A stretch of DNA of 64,000 nucleotides from JAKQDH01 sp029558835 (GTDB taxonomy: Bacteria; Planctomycetota; Phycisphaerae; UBA1845): assembly GCA_035356615.1 (NCBI GenBank), contig DAOQSN010000025.1, positions 1 through 64,000 of the forward strand. The letters run 5' to 3'. This document shows positions 9,810-18,413 of the stretch, piece by piece. Numbering within the stretch: the stretch's first letter is position 1; the number at the start of each line of letters is the position of its first letter. The notes beneath the pieces are model-generated. The model had not been told where the DNA came from, did not search any database, and saw only the letters and a program-made list of their open reading frames with translations. The position numbers and the translations under genes were made by a program.

Positions 9810-10267
9810 TGACGGGCACCATGACGGACGACACGATCTACACCCTGATTCCGCATCGGCCACCGTTTCTGTTCATTGACCGCGTGGTGGAGCTGACGAC
9901 GGACCGGGCGGTGACGACGAAGCGGATTGACCCGGACGCGGAGTTCTTCCGCGGTCACTACCCCGGTCAGCCGATCATGCCCGGGGTGCTGCTGTGCGAG
10001 GCGGCCTTCCAGACGGGGGCGCTGCTGCTGGCGCACCGCGTCGGGATTTCACCGGCGGACCGGCGGGTGCCCGTGCTGACGCGCATCACGGAGGCGCGCT
10101 TCAAGCAGGTGGTGCTGCCGGGCCAGACGCTCAGCATCGAGGTGCAGTTCGACGAGCAGCTTGACGAGGCATACTTTCTCACCGGGCGCGTCAGCGTCGA
10201 GGGCAAGCTGGCGGTGCGTGTCAGCTTCGCCTGCATGATGACGGTGGGCAAGGGGCCCGCGACGTGA
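9809..10267 (+). CDS. fabZ: FabZ-like 3-hydroxyacyl-ACP dehydratase
   Basis: A 152-residue hot-dog-fold dehydratase. The catalytic pair is His50 in FRGHYPGQPIMPG and Glu64 in LLCEAAFQ, spaced as in FabZ. IPHRPPFLFIDRV near residues 14-26 is the N-terminal family signature. It converts 3-hydroxyacyl-ACP to trans-2-enoyl-ACP. The ATG overlaps the stop of the preceding flavoprotein gene (TGATG arrangement). Its own stop overlaps the GTG start of the FabI-like gene, so the three are translationally coupled. Length is normal for FabZ. Its separation from lpx genes argues for a pathway-specific copy. Confidence 0.9.
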
Positions 10268-11079
10268 GCTTCCTGAACCTCGCAAACAAGGTCGTCGTTG
10301 TTTTCGGCGTCGCCAACAAGCGCAGCGTCGCCTACCACGTCGCGCGGGTGCTGGAGGCCGAAAGTGCGAAGGTCATTTACAGTGTGCAGACGCCCGCCCT
10401 GCGGGAGTCCGTCGGCGCGCTGCTGCCCGACCGCGAGGTGCACGTGTGCGACGTGCAGGATGCGCGACAGATCGCGGCGCTGGCCGCGGTTGTAAGGAAG
10501 CAGCATGCGCGGATTGACGGGCTGGTACATTCCGTCGCCTATGCCGACTATGAGAACTACACGGGCGTCTTTCACGAGGTCACGCCGGAGCAGTTTCTAC
10601 AGAGTATGCGCATCTCGTGTTGCTCGCTGATTGAGATTGCCAGGGCGTTTAAGGAGCTGCTGCACGAGCGGGCGGCCGTGGTGACCATCTCGATCTCGAC
10701 AACGCGCATGGCGGTGGAGAGCTACGGCTACATGGCGCCGGTGAAGGCGGCGCTGGATTCCACCGTGGTGCACCTGGCCAAGTCGTTCAGCAAGTTCTCG
10801 CAGGTGCGGTTCAACGCGGTCTGTGCCGGGCTGCTGAAGACGAGCGCCTCGGCCGGCATCCCTGGGTACGTGGACAACTACTTGTTCGCCGAACGGGCGA
10901 CGCTGCGCAAGCGCAACCTCGACACGGAGGAGGTCGCCCACGTGGCCGCCTTCCTGCTCAGCGAACGGGCCAGCGGCATCAACGCCCAGGGAATCGTCGT
11001 CGACGCAGGAATGGGGTGCAATTACTTTGACGAGGGGATTGTGAAGGCGGTGGTGGAGCATCCTGCAGAGGGCGCATAG
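10264..11079 (+). CDS. fabI: FabI-like enoyl-ACP reductase
   Basis: A 271-residue short-chain dehydrogenase with FabI-type features: the unusual nucleotide motif FGVANKRSVAYHVAR (residues 14-28) and the Tyr-x6-Lys catalytic pair Tyr154/Lys161 in SYGYMAPVKAALDS. Ordinary SDRs have Tyr-x3-Lys. C-terminal ASGINAQGIVVDAGMG is also typical. It reduces trans-2-enoyl-ACP with NAD(P)H. The start is GTG at 10264, within the FabZ gene end. With KAS II, ACP and FabZ it completes an elongation cycle except for a ketoreductase. Enoyl reduction next to two desaturase-like enzymes suggests control over which double bonds are kept. Confidence 0.88.
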   Translation: MSFLNLANKVVVVFGVANKRSVAYHVARVLEAESAKVIYSVQTPALRESVGALLPDREVHVCDVQDARQIAALAAVVRKQHARIDGLVHSVAYADYENYTGVFHEVTPEQFLQSMRISCCSLIEIARAFKELLHERAAVVTISISTTRMAVESYGYMAPVKAALDSTVVHLAKSFSKFSQVRFNAVCAGLLKTSASAGIPGYVDNYLFAERATLRKRNLDTEEVAHVAAFLLSERASGINAQGIVVDAGMGCNYFDEGIVKAVVEHPAEGA

Positions 11080-11143
11080 TGGCCGAACGCAGGGCGTGGC
11101 GCTGGGACACGACCGGCGCGCGGGCAGCGGCGGTTCGGGGGCG

Positions 11144-11467
11144 ATGGCGATGAAGAAGCAAACGGTGGGCATTCTGATCGTGTGTCCCATCTTCATCTTC
11201 GCCGCTTTCATGTTCTACGTGGATATGGTGAGGCCGACGGCCGGCAGGAAGGCACGTGACCGCGTCGCAAGAGTGTGCCGCGCCTGCGGACTATCGTCGT
11301 ACACGGTATCCGAGTTGCTGTACACGGCCGGCGAGAACCTCGGCACGCTGGATCGCGACGGGATCGAGCGCGCATACCGGGAACTGGAACCGCAGGCACA
11401 GGCGCCCCTGTGCGACGAGTGCGCCGAGGCGCTGTTGGCGTTTAATCGGAATCCGGAATCGCCATAG
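11144..11467 (+). CDS. Small membrane-anchored protein with zinc-ribbon-like cysteines
   Basis: About 107 residues. A single N-terminal hydrophobic segment (VGILIVCPIFIFAAFMFYV) is followed by a soluble part with two Cys-x2-Cys pairs, CRAC near residue 42 and CDEC near 90. That arrangement could bind zinc. No family was recognised. It follows the FabI gene by 64 bp on the same strand and may be the last gene of the operon. The ATG at 11144 is chosen because a run of G precedes it; the ATG at 11150 is equally possible. Confidence 0.6.
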   Translation: MAMKKQTVGILIVCPIFIFAAFMFYVDMVRPTAGRKARDRVARVCRACGLSSYTVSELLYTAGENLGTLDRDGIERAYRELEPQAQAPLCDECAEALLAFNRNPESP

Positions 11468-12164
11468 GTGCCCGCAAAGCGCACAGGTCTTCGGCGTTGT
11501 CACTCCCCGACGGCGGCGGGAGGGGGGCGCCGGGGGTTGAGGGTGTCGTCGCACGTGGAGAGTGTCACTGCTGGTGAGCTGCGCGCGGAGAGCAAACGGC
11601 GGATAAGGCGCCGCGGTTGTGCAAGCGCTCGCTCGCCCACCGGGCGACAGAGGGGTGAGGGGGGCGGGCGGACCCAGGGACTGGAAGTCCCTGGCAACGA
11701 TCGCGCGCCCTCCGGGCGAGGAGCGGATGCCCTCCAAGCAAAGCGCAAGCGCGCTGCCGGCGAAGAGCAAGCGCTGGGGGCGAAGAGCGATCGCTGGGGG
11801 CGAAGAGGGAGCACCGTACGGGCGGGGAATGCGCACCACTTCGAGCGAGGAGCCCACCTACGCCGAGCGAACTGAGGTGCAGCGGGCGAACACGCAACGT
11901 CGTCCTCCCGCCCGGAGGGCGGTCGGTGGTTGCCAGGGACTTCCAGTCCCTGGTGCCGGGCCGCATTTCTCTTCTGGTTTGTTCTGCGCCCGGCGGGCGC
12001 ACGAGGCCCGGTGGGCATTCCGCTTGTGCGCGCCGAAGGCGACATATGCCTGCTCGCGCAGGCACTGCGCCCTCCACCCCAAACATACATGCGACCAATC
12101 TGTCGAGACCCGCGCTCCGCGCGCAAATGCACCGGCGGATAGAGAGGGACGGCACTCGCGTCAG
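11468..12164. repeat. Gene-free repeat region with palindromic cores
   Basis: No credible gene. It contains two copies of a perfect or near-perfect palindrome, CCAGGGACTGGAAGTCCCTGG (11674-11694) and CCAGGGACTTCCAGTCCCTGG (11933-11953). Each is flanked by CGCCCTCCGGGCG or CGCCCGGAGGGCG hairpins. A 20-bp unit is repeated in tandem (CGAAGAGCAAGCGCTGGGGG then CGAAGAGCGATCGCTGGGGG, 11761-11800). The same palindrome types recur at 17.99-18.11 kb next to a dead transposase. Frames open on both strands here are composition artefacts. Confidence 0.7.
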
Positions 12165-12698
12165 TCAGCGCAACATCTCCAACTGATCGAGCGGAGGCGG
12201 GCGCAGGGGACTCTGCCAGGCGGCAAGCAGAGCCATGCACTCCCGGTCACCCAGGGTGTGGGCGTGCACGCGGCCGTGGGAACACAGGTGCACGGACCAA
12301 TCGGTTGTTTCCGGGCAGATGAACAGCGTGGAATCCGCGGGTGTGCAGATCCGTAGTACACTGCGCGCGGCGAACCACAGGAACCGCCGGCACACCACAA
12401 CTCCACCGGGGACGACAAACCACTGACGCGAATAGAGGCAGTACACAGCAAAGCACGCGGCAATGAAGACCGGGAAGCCCACCAGAGTGATGAGGTAGCC
12501 GGCCGGATTTTGCCAGCCGTTCGCGCCGATCATCATGAATGTCATTGCCGCAGGGAGGAGCAACCACAGGAGACGCTTGCGCTCTCGCCGGCGGTGCCAG
12601 TGCTCGCAGTGGCTCCCCAGCAGGTTCTGTCCTTCGAGCAAATCGGGCAGGCGATCATCCAGGCCGCTGAGGCCCACGGCCTCAAAGGGAACCTCCAA
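12165..12698 (-). CDS. Hypothetical protein with two membrane segments
   Basis: Up to 177 residues. A charged, His/Arg-rich N-terminal part is followed by two hydrophobic segments (LLWLLLPAAMTFMMIGANGW and YLITLVGFPVFIAACFAVYC), then a soluble C-terminal domain. The layout (helical hairpin, then a small beta-rich domain starting at WFVVPGGVVVCRRF) resembles membrane PH-type proteins, but no motif settles this. The only in-frame start is TTG at 12698 with no clear ribosome site, so the true start may be internal. A second small gene lies 39 bp upstream on the same strand. Confidence 0.5.
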   Translation of the reverse strand: MEVPFEAVGLSGLDDRLPDLLEGQNLLGSHCEHWHRRRERKRLLWLLLPAAMTFMMIGANGWQNPAGYLITLVGFPVFIAACFAVYCLYSRQWFVVPGGVVVCRRFLWFAARSVLRICTPADSTLFICPETTDWSVHLCSHGRVHAHTLGDRECMALLAAWQSPLRPPPLDQLEMLR

Positions 12699-12737
12699 CG
12701 CCGACGGTATCGGTGGTACCTGTGAGCCGGGTGTGCG

Positions 12738-13055
12738 TCAGACTACGAGCCCGGGCAGGGAGTACTGCTCGGCGAGCGCGTGGATTGCTCTGGCGTGTCG
12801 AAGGGGTTTGTCACGCTGGCTGAGAATCCGTTCGATGTCTTCCAGAATGCCACGTGCGGGTTCGTCTTCCGCGGAGGCATCCTCGGCGCGTCGCACGAGC
12901 GCGGCCTCCGCCTTCTTACCCGACACCCAGACGAAGCGGACAATGGGCCGCCGCTGGAGAGGCACTGAGGACGGTGTTGGATCCGCCGGTGGGGGCGGCG
13001 CCGAATGTGCCAAGTCATCTGATGGCGCCGCGGGTTCCAGCATTGCCGCCTGCAT
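12738..13055 (-). CDS. Hypothetical small protein
   Basis: 105 residues, Pro/Ala-rich at the N-terminus, with a basic and charged C-terminal half (RRPIVRFVWVSGKKAEAALV, then EDIERILSQ). No recognised domain and no signal peptide. The start is ATG at 13055 or 13043. It is same-strand with, and just upstream of, the two-helix membrane protein gene, so they may be co-transcribed. It could still be a chance frame; support is only length, codon-like composition and spacing. Confidence 0.35.
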   Translation of the reverse strand: MQAAMLEPAAPSDDLAHSAPPPPADPTPSSVPLQRRPIVRFVWVSGKKAEAALVRRAEDASAEDEPARGILEDIERILSQRDKPLRHARAIHALAEQYSLPGLVV

Positions 13056-13158
13056 TCGCTGAGACGCGACGCCGGATGTTCACCCACCGGCGCAGCGTCC
13101 GTACCGCATTATACACTGACGCGGCGACGAGGATTGCTGCGCTTCCCGATGGTTATCA

Positions 13159-13249
13159 GAGCACCGGGCGCAAGCCCGGTGACACGGGAGGCGAGTGCGC
13201 TTCGGGCGGCGAACGAGGGTCCGTGTCCGTGGGCTTGCGCCCGCGGCTC
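13159..13249. repeat. Inverted repeat with nested GGGCGCAAGCCC hairpins
   Basis: Two arms of about 29 bp (13159-13188 and 13220-13249) are complementary over most of their length. They share GAGC, GGGCGCAAGCCC, and GACACGG with its complement CCGTGTC. The left arm also contains its own hairpin, CACCGGGC/GCAAGCCCGGTG. It lies 45 bp past the 3' end of the ABC permease gene and may act as a convergent terminator; no T-run is present. Confidence 0.55.
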
Positions 13250-13293
13250 CGAAGACGCCCGCGGCTTGGATCGCGCGCCGCTTGGGGCACGCC

Positions 13294-14565
13294 TTACTCG
13301 TGCCGCAGGGCGTCGATGGGGTGGATGATGGCGGCCTTGAAGGCGGGGATGATGCCGAAGAAGATGCCGACGGCCGCCGAGAAACCCAGGGCCAGCAGCA
13401 CGCTCCAGAGCGGCACGGTGACCTCCACCATGTCCGGGTGCAGCGAGGCGAGGTGGGTGAAGCCGTAGCCGAGGGCGATGCCGATCGCCCCGCCCACCGT
13501 GCTGAGCACGACCGCCTCGGTGAGGAACTGGGTGAGGATGTCGCGCCGGCGGGCCCCGACGCTCTTGCGGAGGCCGATCTCGCGCGTGCGCTCGGTCACC
13601 GAAACCAGCATCACGTTCATGATCCCGATGCCGCCGACCAGCAGGGAGATGCTGACGATGCCGGCGAGCACGCTGGTGGCGATGACGCGGACCTGGTTGA
13701 ACTGCTGGAGGATCTGGTCCTGCTTGAAGGCGCCGAAGTCGTTGGCCTCGCCGGGCTTGATGCCGTGGCGCTGGCGGAGAATGCGGACGAGCTGCCCCTC
13801 GGCGTCGGGAATCTGCGGCTCGCTCATGGCTTCGACGTAGAAGGCCAGGTGGGTGCGGGCATAGGGGTTGAGCTTCACGGCCATCGTCCAGGGGATGATG
13901 ATGGTCTCATCCTGGTTCTCACCCATGAAGCTGCCCTTGGATTCGAGCAGGCCGATGACCTGAAAGCGCTGGCCGTCGAGGTGGACGTAGTCGCCGACGA
14001 TGGACTCATCGCATTCGAGCTTGCGCAGGATTTCCCGGCCCAGCACGCACACCGCGGAGCCGTTCTCCACGTCCACGGCGCCGAAGAAGCGCCCGGCATC
14101 GACGTAGAAGTTGCGGATGGGCTGAAAGGCCTCGTTGGTGCCGCGAAGCTGGACGTTGGTGACCTGCTGCCGACCGTATTCGATGGTGGCGGAACTCCAC
14201 ACCAGCGGTGAAGTGCGGCGAATGGCCGGCGCCCCGGCGTCGACGGCGTGGATGTCGTCGATGTCCATTTCCGCCCGGCGCAAGAACTCCCCGCGCGGTC
14301 CGCGCACCCACTCCGGGTAGACGATCATCATGTTGGTGCCCAGCCCGCGCAGGAAGTTCGTCACGTAGTTGCCGAACCCCTCCACCAGCGACACCACTGT
14401 AATGATCGAAGTCACCGCGATGATGATGCCCAGCACGGTCAGCAGCGCGCGGATCTTGTTCGCCCAAATCTGCACGAGCGCGGTGGGCACGCTGCGGACC
14501 ACGCTGCCGATGAGGTGCGGCAGAAAAAGCACGCCGGCCCACAACCAGCGTCCCAGTTTCCTCAT
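13294..14565 (-). CDS. MacB/FtsX-type ABC transporter permease
   Basis: About 423 residues. The N-terminal membrane segment (RALLTVLGIIIAVTSIITVV) is followed by a large periplasmic MacB-PCD-like domain. Three C-terminal membrane segments follow, with the FtsX motif VTERTREIGLRKSVGARRRD between the first and second. This is the LolE/MacB/YknZ fold that moves substrates from the inner-membrane surface outward by a mechanical cycle. The ATG at 14565 overlaps the ATPase stop (ATGA), so the pair is translationally coupled; longer frames upstream are inside the ATPase gene. It is the last gene of the adaptor-ATPase-permease operon. The substrate is unknown (drug, peptide or lipoprotein-like). Confidence 0.9.
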   Translation of the reverse strand: MRKLGRWLWAGVLFLPHLIGSVVRSVPTALVQIWANKIRALLTVLGIIIAVTSIITVVSLVEGFGNYVTNFLRGLGTNMMIVYPEWVRGPRGEFLRRAEMDIDDIHAVDAGAPAIRRTSPLVWSSATIEYGRQQVTNVQLRGTNEAFQPIRNFYVDAGRFFGAVDVENGSAVCVLGREILRKLECDESIVGDYVHLDGQRFQVIGLLESKGSFMGENQDETIIIPWTMAVKLNPYARTHLAFYVEAMSEPQIPDAEGQLVRILRQRHGIKPGEANDFGAFKQDQILQQFNQVRVIATSVLAGIVSISLLVGGIGIMNVMLVSVTERTREIGLRKSVGARRRDILTQFLTEAVVLSTVGGAIGIALGYGFTHLASLHPDMVEVTVPLWSVLLALGFSAAVGIFFGIIPAFKAAIIHPIDALRHE

Positions 14566-15356
14566 GGCGTGCCCTCCGTGGACGACGGGACGGGCGCGCC
14601 GGCCGGGGCGGCGGTCAGCGTCGGCGTGGTCGGCGACCACACGTCACCGCGGGCGGTATCCAGCACGATGCGGCCGTCGATGAGCCGGATGATGCGCCGG
14701 CAGCGGCGGGCGATGTGGTCCTCGTGGGTGACGATGATCAGGGTCTGGCCCTCGGCATGGAGGCTGTCGAAGACGGCCATGATCTCCTCGCCGGTGGCGC
14801 TGTCGAGGTTCCCGGTGGGCTCGTCGGCAAGGATGATATCCGGCTGTTGGGCAAGGGCGCGGGCGAGCGCGACGCGCTGCTTCTGTCCGCCGGACAGTTG
14901 GTTCGGATGGTGGTGAGCGCGGTCCAGCAGGTTGACGCGCTTGAGAGCCTCGAGGGCGCGGCGCCGGCGGTGCCGGACGCCGCTGTAGGTCATGGGCAGC
15001 TCGACGTTCTTCAGCGCGGTCGTGCGCGGCAGCAACTCGAAGGACTGGAAGACGAAACCGATCTGCCGCCCGCGGATGAGCGCCAACTTCGATTGCGACA
15101 GGCGTGAGACGTCCTGACCGCGCAGGCGGTAGTCGCCGCCGGTCGGCACGTCGAGACAACCGAGGATGTTCATCAGCGTGCTCTTGCCGGAGCCGGAAGG
15201 TCCCATGATGGCGACGTATTCGTTCTCCTGGATGGTCAGGGTGATGCCTTGCAGGGCGTGCACGAGCTCGACGCCGACGCGGTAGACCTTGTGCAGATCG
15301 ACGAGTTCGATCACCGGCGGCGAGGGCACGGCGCGGATGGGGGGCGTGGCGATCAT
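14562..15356 (-). CDS. MacB/LolD-type ABC transporter ATPase
   Basis: A 264-residue ATPase with Walker A GPSGSGKST, signature LSGGQKQRVALARAL, Walker B ILADEPTGNLD and switch His in IIVTHEDH. The GNLDS after Walker B is typical of the MacB/LolD/FtsE branch. It powers the permease encoded immediately downstream. The ATG at 15356 overlaps the adaptor gene stop by four bases and its stop overlaps the permease start in the same way, so the three genes form a tight operon. Confidence 0.93.
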   Translation of the reverse strand: MIATPPIRAVPSPPVIELVDLHKVYRVGVELVHALQGITLTIQENEYVAIMGPSGSGKSTLMNILGCLDVPTGGDYRLRGQDVSRLSQSKLALIRGRQIGFVFQSFELLPRTTALKNVELPMTYSGVRHRRRRALEALKRVNLLDRAHHHPNQLSGGQKQRVALARALAQQPDIILADEPTGNLDSATGEEIMAVFDSLHAEGQTLIIVTHEDHIARRCRRIIRLIDGRIVLDTARGDVWSPTTPTLTAAPAGAPVPSSTEGTP

Positions 15357-16825
15357 TCGGTGCGCTCCGTGCCGGCAGGCGGGGTTGACGAGTCGGCCGC
15401 GGCGTTTTCCGACTCACCGTCGGCCGGTGCACTCTCCTTTGCCGGGGGGGCGTCCTCGGCCGGCGGGGCATTGTCGGCCGGCGCGTTCTCCCTCGAAGCG
15501 GCATCGCCTTTCGCGGCATCCTCCGCGGCTGCCTCGGTGGCAGGTTGCGGCGTACCCGGCGGCGGCTCGGCCGGCTTGACCGGCGCTCCGTCTTTCAGTT
15601 GGTCCAGGCTGCGGTAGGGGCCGACCACGATCTTCGACGTGGGAGTGAGCCCCGAGGTGACCTGCACACGCGTGGCGTCGCTGATGCCGGTCTCCACGAG
15701 GTGCGGGTAGGCCTTGCCCTCCTCGACGCAGAAGACGAGTTTGACGTACTCGGCCAGGTTCTGGCTGACCCCCTGTCCGCGCTGGGCGACCTGGCGATCG
15801 TATTCCTCAATCAGCGGCTTGGGCAGGTCGTTGCGCTTGCGGTTGACGACGGCCTGGAGCGGGATGGTCAGGGCGTTCTCCTGGCGGGCGACCTCGATCT
15901 CGACGTTCGCCGTCATGCCGGGCCTGACGCGGGGGTCGTTGCCGGTGATGAGGACGAGGGTCTCGAAGGTGACGACGTCGCGTCCGAGCGGCTTGGTGCC
16001 CTTGGTGGCCACGCGGAGGACGTTGCCGGGTACGCTCTTGCGCGTGTCGGATTGCAGGTAGATCCAGGCGGGCTGGTCGGTCTTGACCAGTGGAGCATCG
16101 GTCTCGTCCACCCGGCAGCGGACCTGCATCTTCGACAAGTCGCTGACGACCATGATGCGGGTACCGGGATTGTTCATCGTCCCCGTGATGACGACCTCGC
16201 CCTGCTTGGCAAAAAGCTGCGAGATCACGCCGGTGAGCGGGGCGGTAATGACCGTCTTGGCGAGGTCCTCGCGGGCGGATTGCAGGGCGGCCTCGGCCTC
16301 GATGAGCTCCTGCTTGCGCATTTCCAGGGCAGCCCGGGCGCGGATGAGCACGAGGTAATAGTCGGCCATCTCCAGGTTCGACGTGGCGTTCGACTCACTG
16401 AGGCGTTTCTGGCGGTCGCAGTCGCGTTGGGCTTTCTCCTGGTCCGCCTCCGCTTGCGCGACGGCCGCCCGCAGCTTGGCAACGTTCGCCTCGCGCGAGA
16501 GGACGCGGGCACGGTAATCGGCATCATCCAGGCGGCACAGCAGTTGTCCCTGCGTTACGGAGTCGCCCTCTTCCACCGGCATCTCAAGGATCTTGGCGAC
16601 GACTTCGGCGCTGATGTCCACTTCGGCGAAGGGCTCCACCTCGCCGGGGGCCTGCACGACGCGGACGATGTCGCGCTGCTGGGGCTCGGCCATATCGACC
16701 GGGACTTCGATCGGCTTGGCGACGTGCAGCAGACTCTGCCCGTCCTTGTCGCGGGCGACGCTGTTGAGCACGTACAGCCCGCCGACGGCCAAGCCGAGTA
16801 CCACAATTCCGATGAGGGTCTTCAT
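15353..16825 (-). CDS. Membrane-fusion (HlyD/MacA-type) efflux adaptor
   Basis: A 490-residue periplasmic adaptor. An N-terminal anchor (TLIGIVVLGLAVGGLYVL) is followed by a split lipoyl domain (VEEGDSVTQGQLLCRLDDADY), a long helical hairpin (about residues 100-180, Ala/Glu/Arg-rich coiled coil) and beta-barrel parts (VRPGMTANVEIEV). The C-terminal 75 residues are a low-complexity Ala/Pro/Glu tail, absent from standard MacA. A GGAGGG lies nine bases before the ATG at 16825. It couples the MacB-like ATPase and permease to an outer-membrane factor, which is not encoded here. Confidence 0.88.
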   Translation of the reverse strand: MKTLIGIVVLGLAVGGLYVLNSVARDKDGQSLLHVAKPIEVPVDMAEPQQRDIVRVVQAPGEVEPFAEVDISAEVVAKILEMPVEEGDSVTQGQLLCRLDDADYRARVLSREANVAKLRAAVAQAEADQEKAQRDCDRQKRLSESNATSNLEMADYYLVLIRARAALEMRKQELIEAEAALQSAREDLAKTVITAPLTGVISQLFAKQGEVVITGTMNNPGTRIMVVSDLSKMQVRCRVDETDAPLVKTDQPAWIYLQSDTRKSVPGNVLRVATKGTKPLGRDVVTFETLVLITGNDPRVRPGMTANVEIEVARQENALTIPLQAVVNRKRNDLPKPLIEEYDRQVAQRGQGVSQNLAEYVKLVFCVEEGKAYPHLVETGISDATRVQVTSGLTPTSKIVVGPYRSLDQLKDGAPVKPAEPPPGTPQPATEAAAEDAAKGDAASRENAPADNAPPAEDAPPAKESAPADGESENAAADSSTPPAGTERTE

Positions 16826-16843
16826 GGCAACATTCCCTCCGAC

Positions 16844-16909
16844 GTAGGGCGGGTTCTACCCGCCGCCCCCGTGCGGACCCGGCGCTCCGGCAGGCAGAGC
16901 CCGCCCTAG
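16844..16909. repeat. TAGGGCGGG inverted repeat overlapping a stop codon
   Basis: Arms GTAGGGCGGGTTCTACC (16844-16860) and GGCAGAGCCCGCCCTAG (16893-16909) are complementary with three mismatches. The right arm supplies the TAG stop (16906-16908, minus strand) of the Yip1-like gene, so the element reaches into that coding end. It lies between that gene and the adaptor gene. Confidence 0.6.
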
Positions 16910-17712
16910 CCGGCCGCCGCCCGGGCTGCCTGGGTGGCCGCAGCCACCGCGAGCGCGGCCCGGCTCCCCGTGGCCGCCAGCCAACACAGGCCGCAGACGA
17001 TCCAGGCCCGTCGGCGACTCAACTGGGCGGTGGTAAGCAAGCCAATGGCCACTACCGCCCAGAACCAGATTCGGAACGGATCCAGCCCCGACAGCGCTCC
17101 CGACACGGCCGCCAGCACCGACGGCTGGAGATCGCCCGCCCCTTTGAGCAGCCAGCGTGCCCCGATGGCCGGCGAGGTGTACACCTCCAGCGTGCCGAAG
17201 CTGAGCATCAGCACCAGTTCAAACAGCAGGCGCGCCAGGTCAATGAAGCCGGCGTAGACGCAGATGGTCAGCAGCGTATGCCACTCGGCCTTGCGTCCCG
17301 TCAGGGCCACCACGCCGTACAGCGCGGCCGCCACCAGCAGCACGGCCGTCAATGCCTTCACCGGCTCGGCCACGATGACCTGGAGCCGCGCCAGGAACTT
17401 CCTGAACTCCCCCTGCTTTCGCTCATGCTCGTACAGGCGGCGCAGCTCGGAGCGTTCGACGACGTCGCGCTGCTGGCGGTCGATCTGGGCGATCTGGTCG
17501 AGGACTTGGCGGTCCACCTCGCGGTCGATCAGGCCGGTGAGGACCGTCGCCTGGCCGACGAGGGTGACGGCCGTCAGCAGCAGCACCAGCGGCCAGCCGT
17601 AGGCGGCCACATCCTCCACGCGGGCAAAGAGCCGGCGCGGGGCGAGGAATACCCAGGGGACATCCCGCACCCCTACCGTTCTGCGCCGGGTAGTATCCAC
17701 CAGCTCGGACAA
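16906..17712 (-). CDS. Yip1-domain-like membrane protein
   Basis: A 268-residue integral membrane protein with about five hydrophobic segments (for example VLLLTAVTLVGQATVLTGLI, AVLLVAAALYGVVALTG, FRIWFWAVVAIGLLTTAQL). A soluble Arg/Glu-rich insert lies between segments 1 and 2. The opening PWVFLAPRRLFARVED resembles the start of bacterial Yip1-family proteins often encoded beside MacAB-type transporters. The start is TTG at 17712, with GAGGG upstream. It lies 80 bp before the adaptor gene on the same strand and is probably the first gene of the efflux operon. Function unknown. Confidence 0.65.
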   Translation of the reverse strand: MSELVDTTRRRTVGVRDVPWVFLAPRRLFARVEDVAAYGWPLVLLLTAVTLVGQATVLTGLIDREVDRQVLDQIAQIDRQQRDVVERSELRRLYEHERKQGEFRKFLARLQVIVAEPVKALTAVLLVAAALYGVVALTGRKAEWHTLLTICVYAGFIDLARLLFELVLMLSFGTLEVYTSPAIGARWLLKGAGDLQPSVLAAVSGALSGLDPFRIWFWAVVAIGLLTTAQLSRRRAWIVCGLCWLAATGSRAALAVAAATQAARAAAG

Positions 17713-18162
17713 CCCTTCACCCTCTGGACATGCAGCCGGTACCCGCGAGAGCGTCGACCGGAAACCTGCACCCTTGAGACGTACCAGAGTGGCAGCAAGT
17801 TAGCCATTATAAAGCCGAAAGCGGATTGCACGGGCCGTCGTCCGCAGGCAGGAGCAGCATCGCACAAGGCCTGACAACATCCGACAGGCGTAAGACGAAA
17901 GACGGGCTCGCCCGGAAGACCCCGGTCTCGGTCAGGCCCCCGTGTGCCGGACCCGTTAACGCGTGGAGTAAGCGGCGGGCGCCGCTTGCCAGGGACTTCG
18001 GTCCCCGGCTGCTGGACTTGGGTCATCCCCTGCCCGATTTGGGAGTCCCCATCCCACTCCCCGCCCGGAGGGCGCACGAGCGTTGCCAGGGACTTCGAGT
18101 CCCTGGGAATCGGACCGGCCTTTTCCTTCTCTCTCTCTCCCCGCCTGGAGGGCGGACGGGCT
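17713..18162. repeat. Gene-free region with palindromic repeats
   Basis: No credible gene. It holds two copies of the CCAGGGACTTC-type palindrome (17988-18007, decayed; 18086-18106, perfect arms) and hairpins of the CGCCCGGAGGGCG type (near 18060 and 18145). These match the 11.5-12.1 kb region. The dead transposase at 18163-18413 lies directly to the right. Confidence 0.65.
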
Positions 18163-18413
18163 TCACACTAACACCTGGCTTTCATCAAACTCGATCCCAT
18201 GCCTGCGCAGCAACTCCAGAAACTCCGTCCTGAAGTCCTGCCGTCGATGGTGCTTCTTCGGCAGGTGCACACTGTCGCGCATGCCATTGATCGCCAGCAG
18301 CGTCCAGCGCAGGTCACACACGGTGCCACCGATGAACGGGTAGAGGCGCATCTCTCACTCGGGCGTGACGAGCCCAGTGCGCTCCTTGGTGCCCAAGAGT
18401 GCGTGATAGAAGT
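18163..18413 (-). pseudogene. Decayed REP-associated tyrosine transposase (IS200-like)
   Basis: The minus strand reads YHALLGTKERTGLVTPE, then a stop (18355-18357), then MRLYPFIGGTVCDLRW, LLAINGMRDSVHL and PKKHHRRQDFRTEFLELL ending LLRRHGIEFDESQVL. These are recognisable pieces of the Y1 transposase family that mobilises REP-type palindromes. The stop replaces a conserved Trp. The catalytic His-x-His motif is reduced to SVH, and about 70 residues between VHL and KKHHRR (the Tyr-bearing part) are missing. So it is dead through a nonsense change, loss of a catalytic His and an internal deletion. Palindromes of the type such enzymes move lie on both sides. The family call rests on motif memory only. 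Confidence 0.65.

Noticed and set aside
11500..12356. Overlapping ~245-codon frames on both strands in the repeat island
   Set aside because: They read through palindromes and tandem units, lack ribosome sites and show no domain.
15545..16909. 454-codon plus-strand frame opposite the efflux adaptor
   Set aside because: Shadow of a gene with lipoyl and coiled-coil features.
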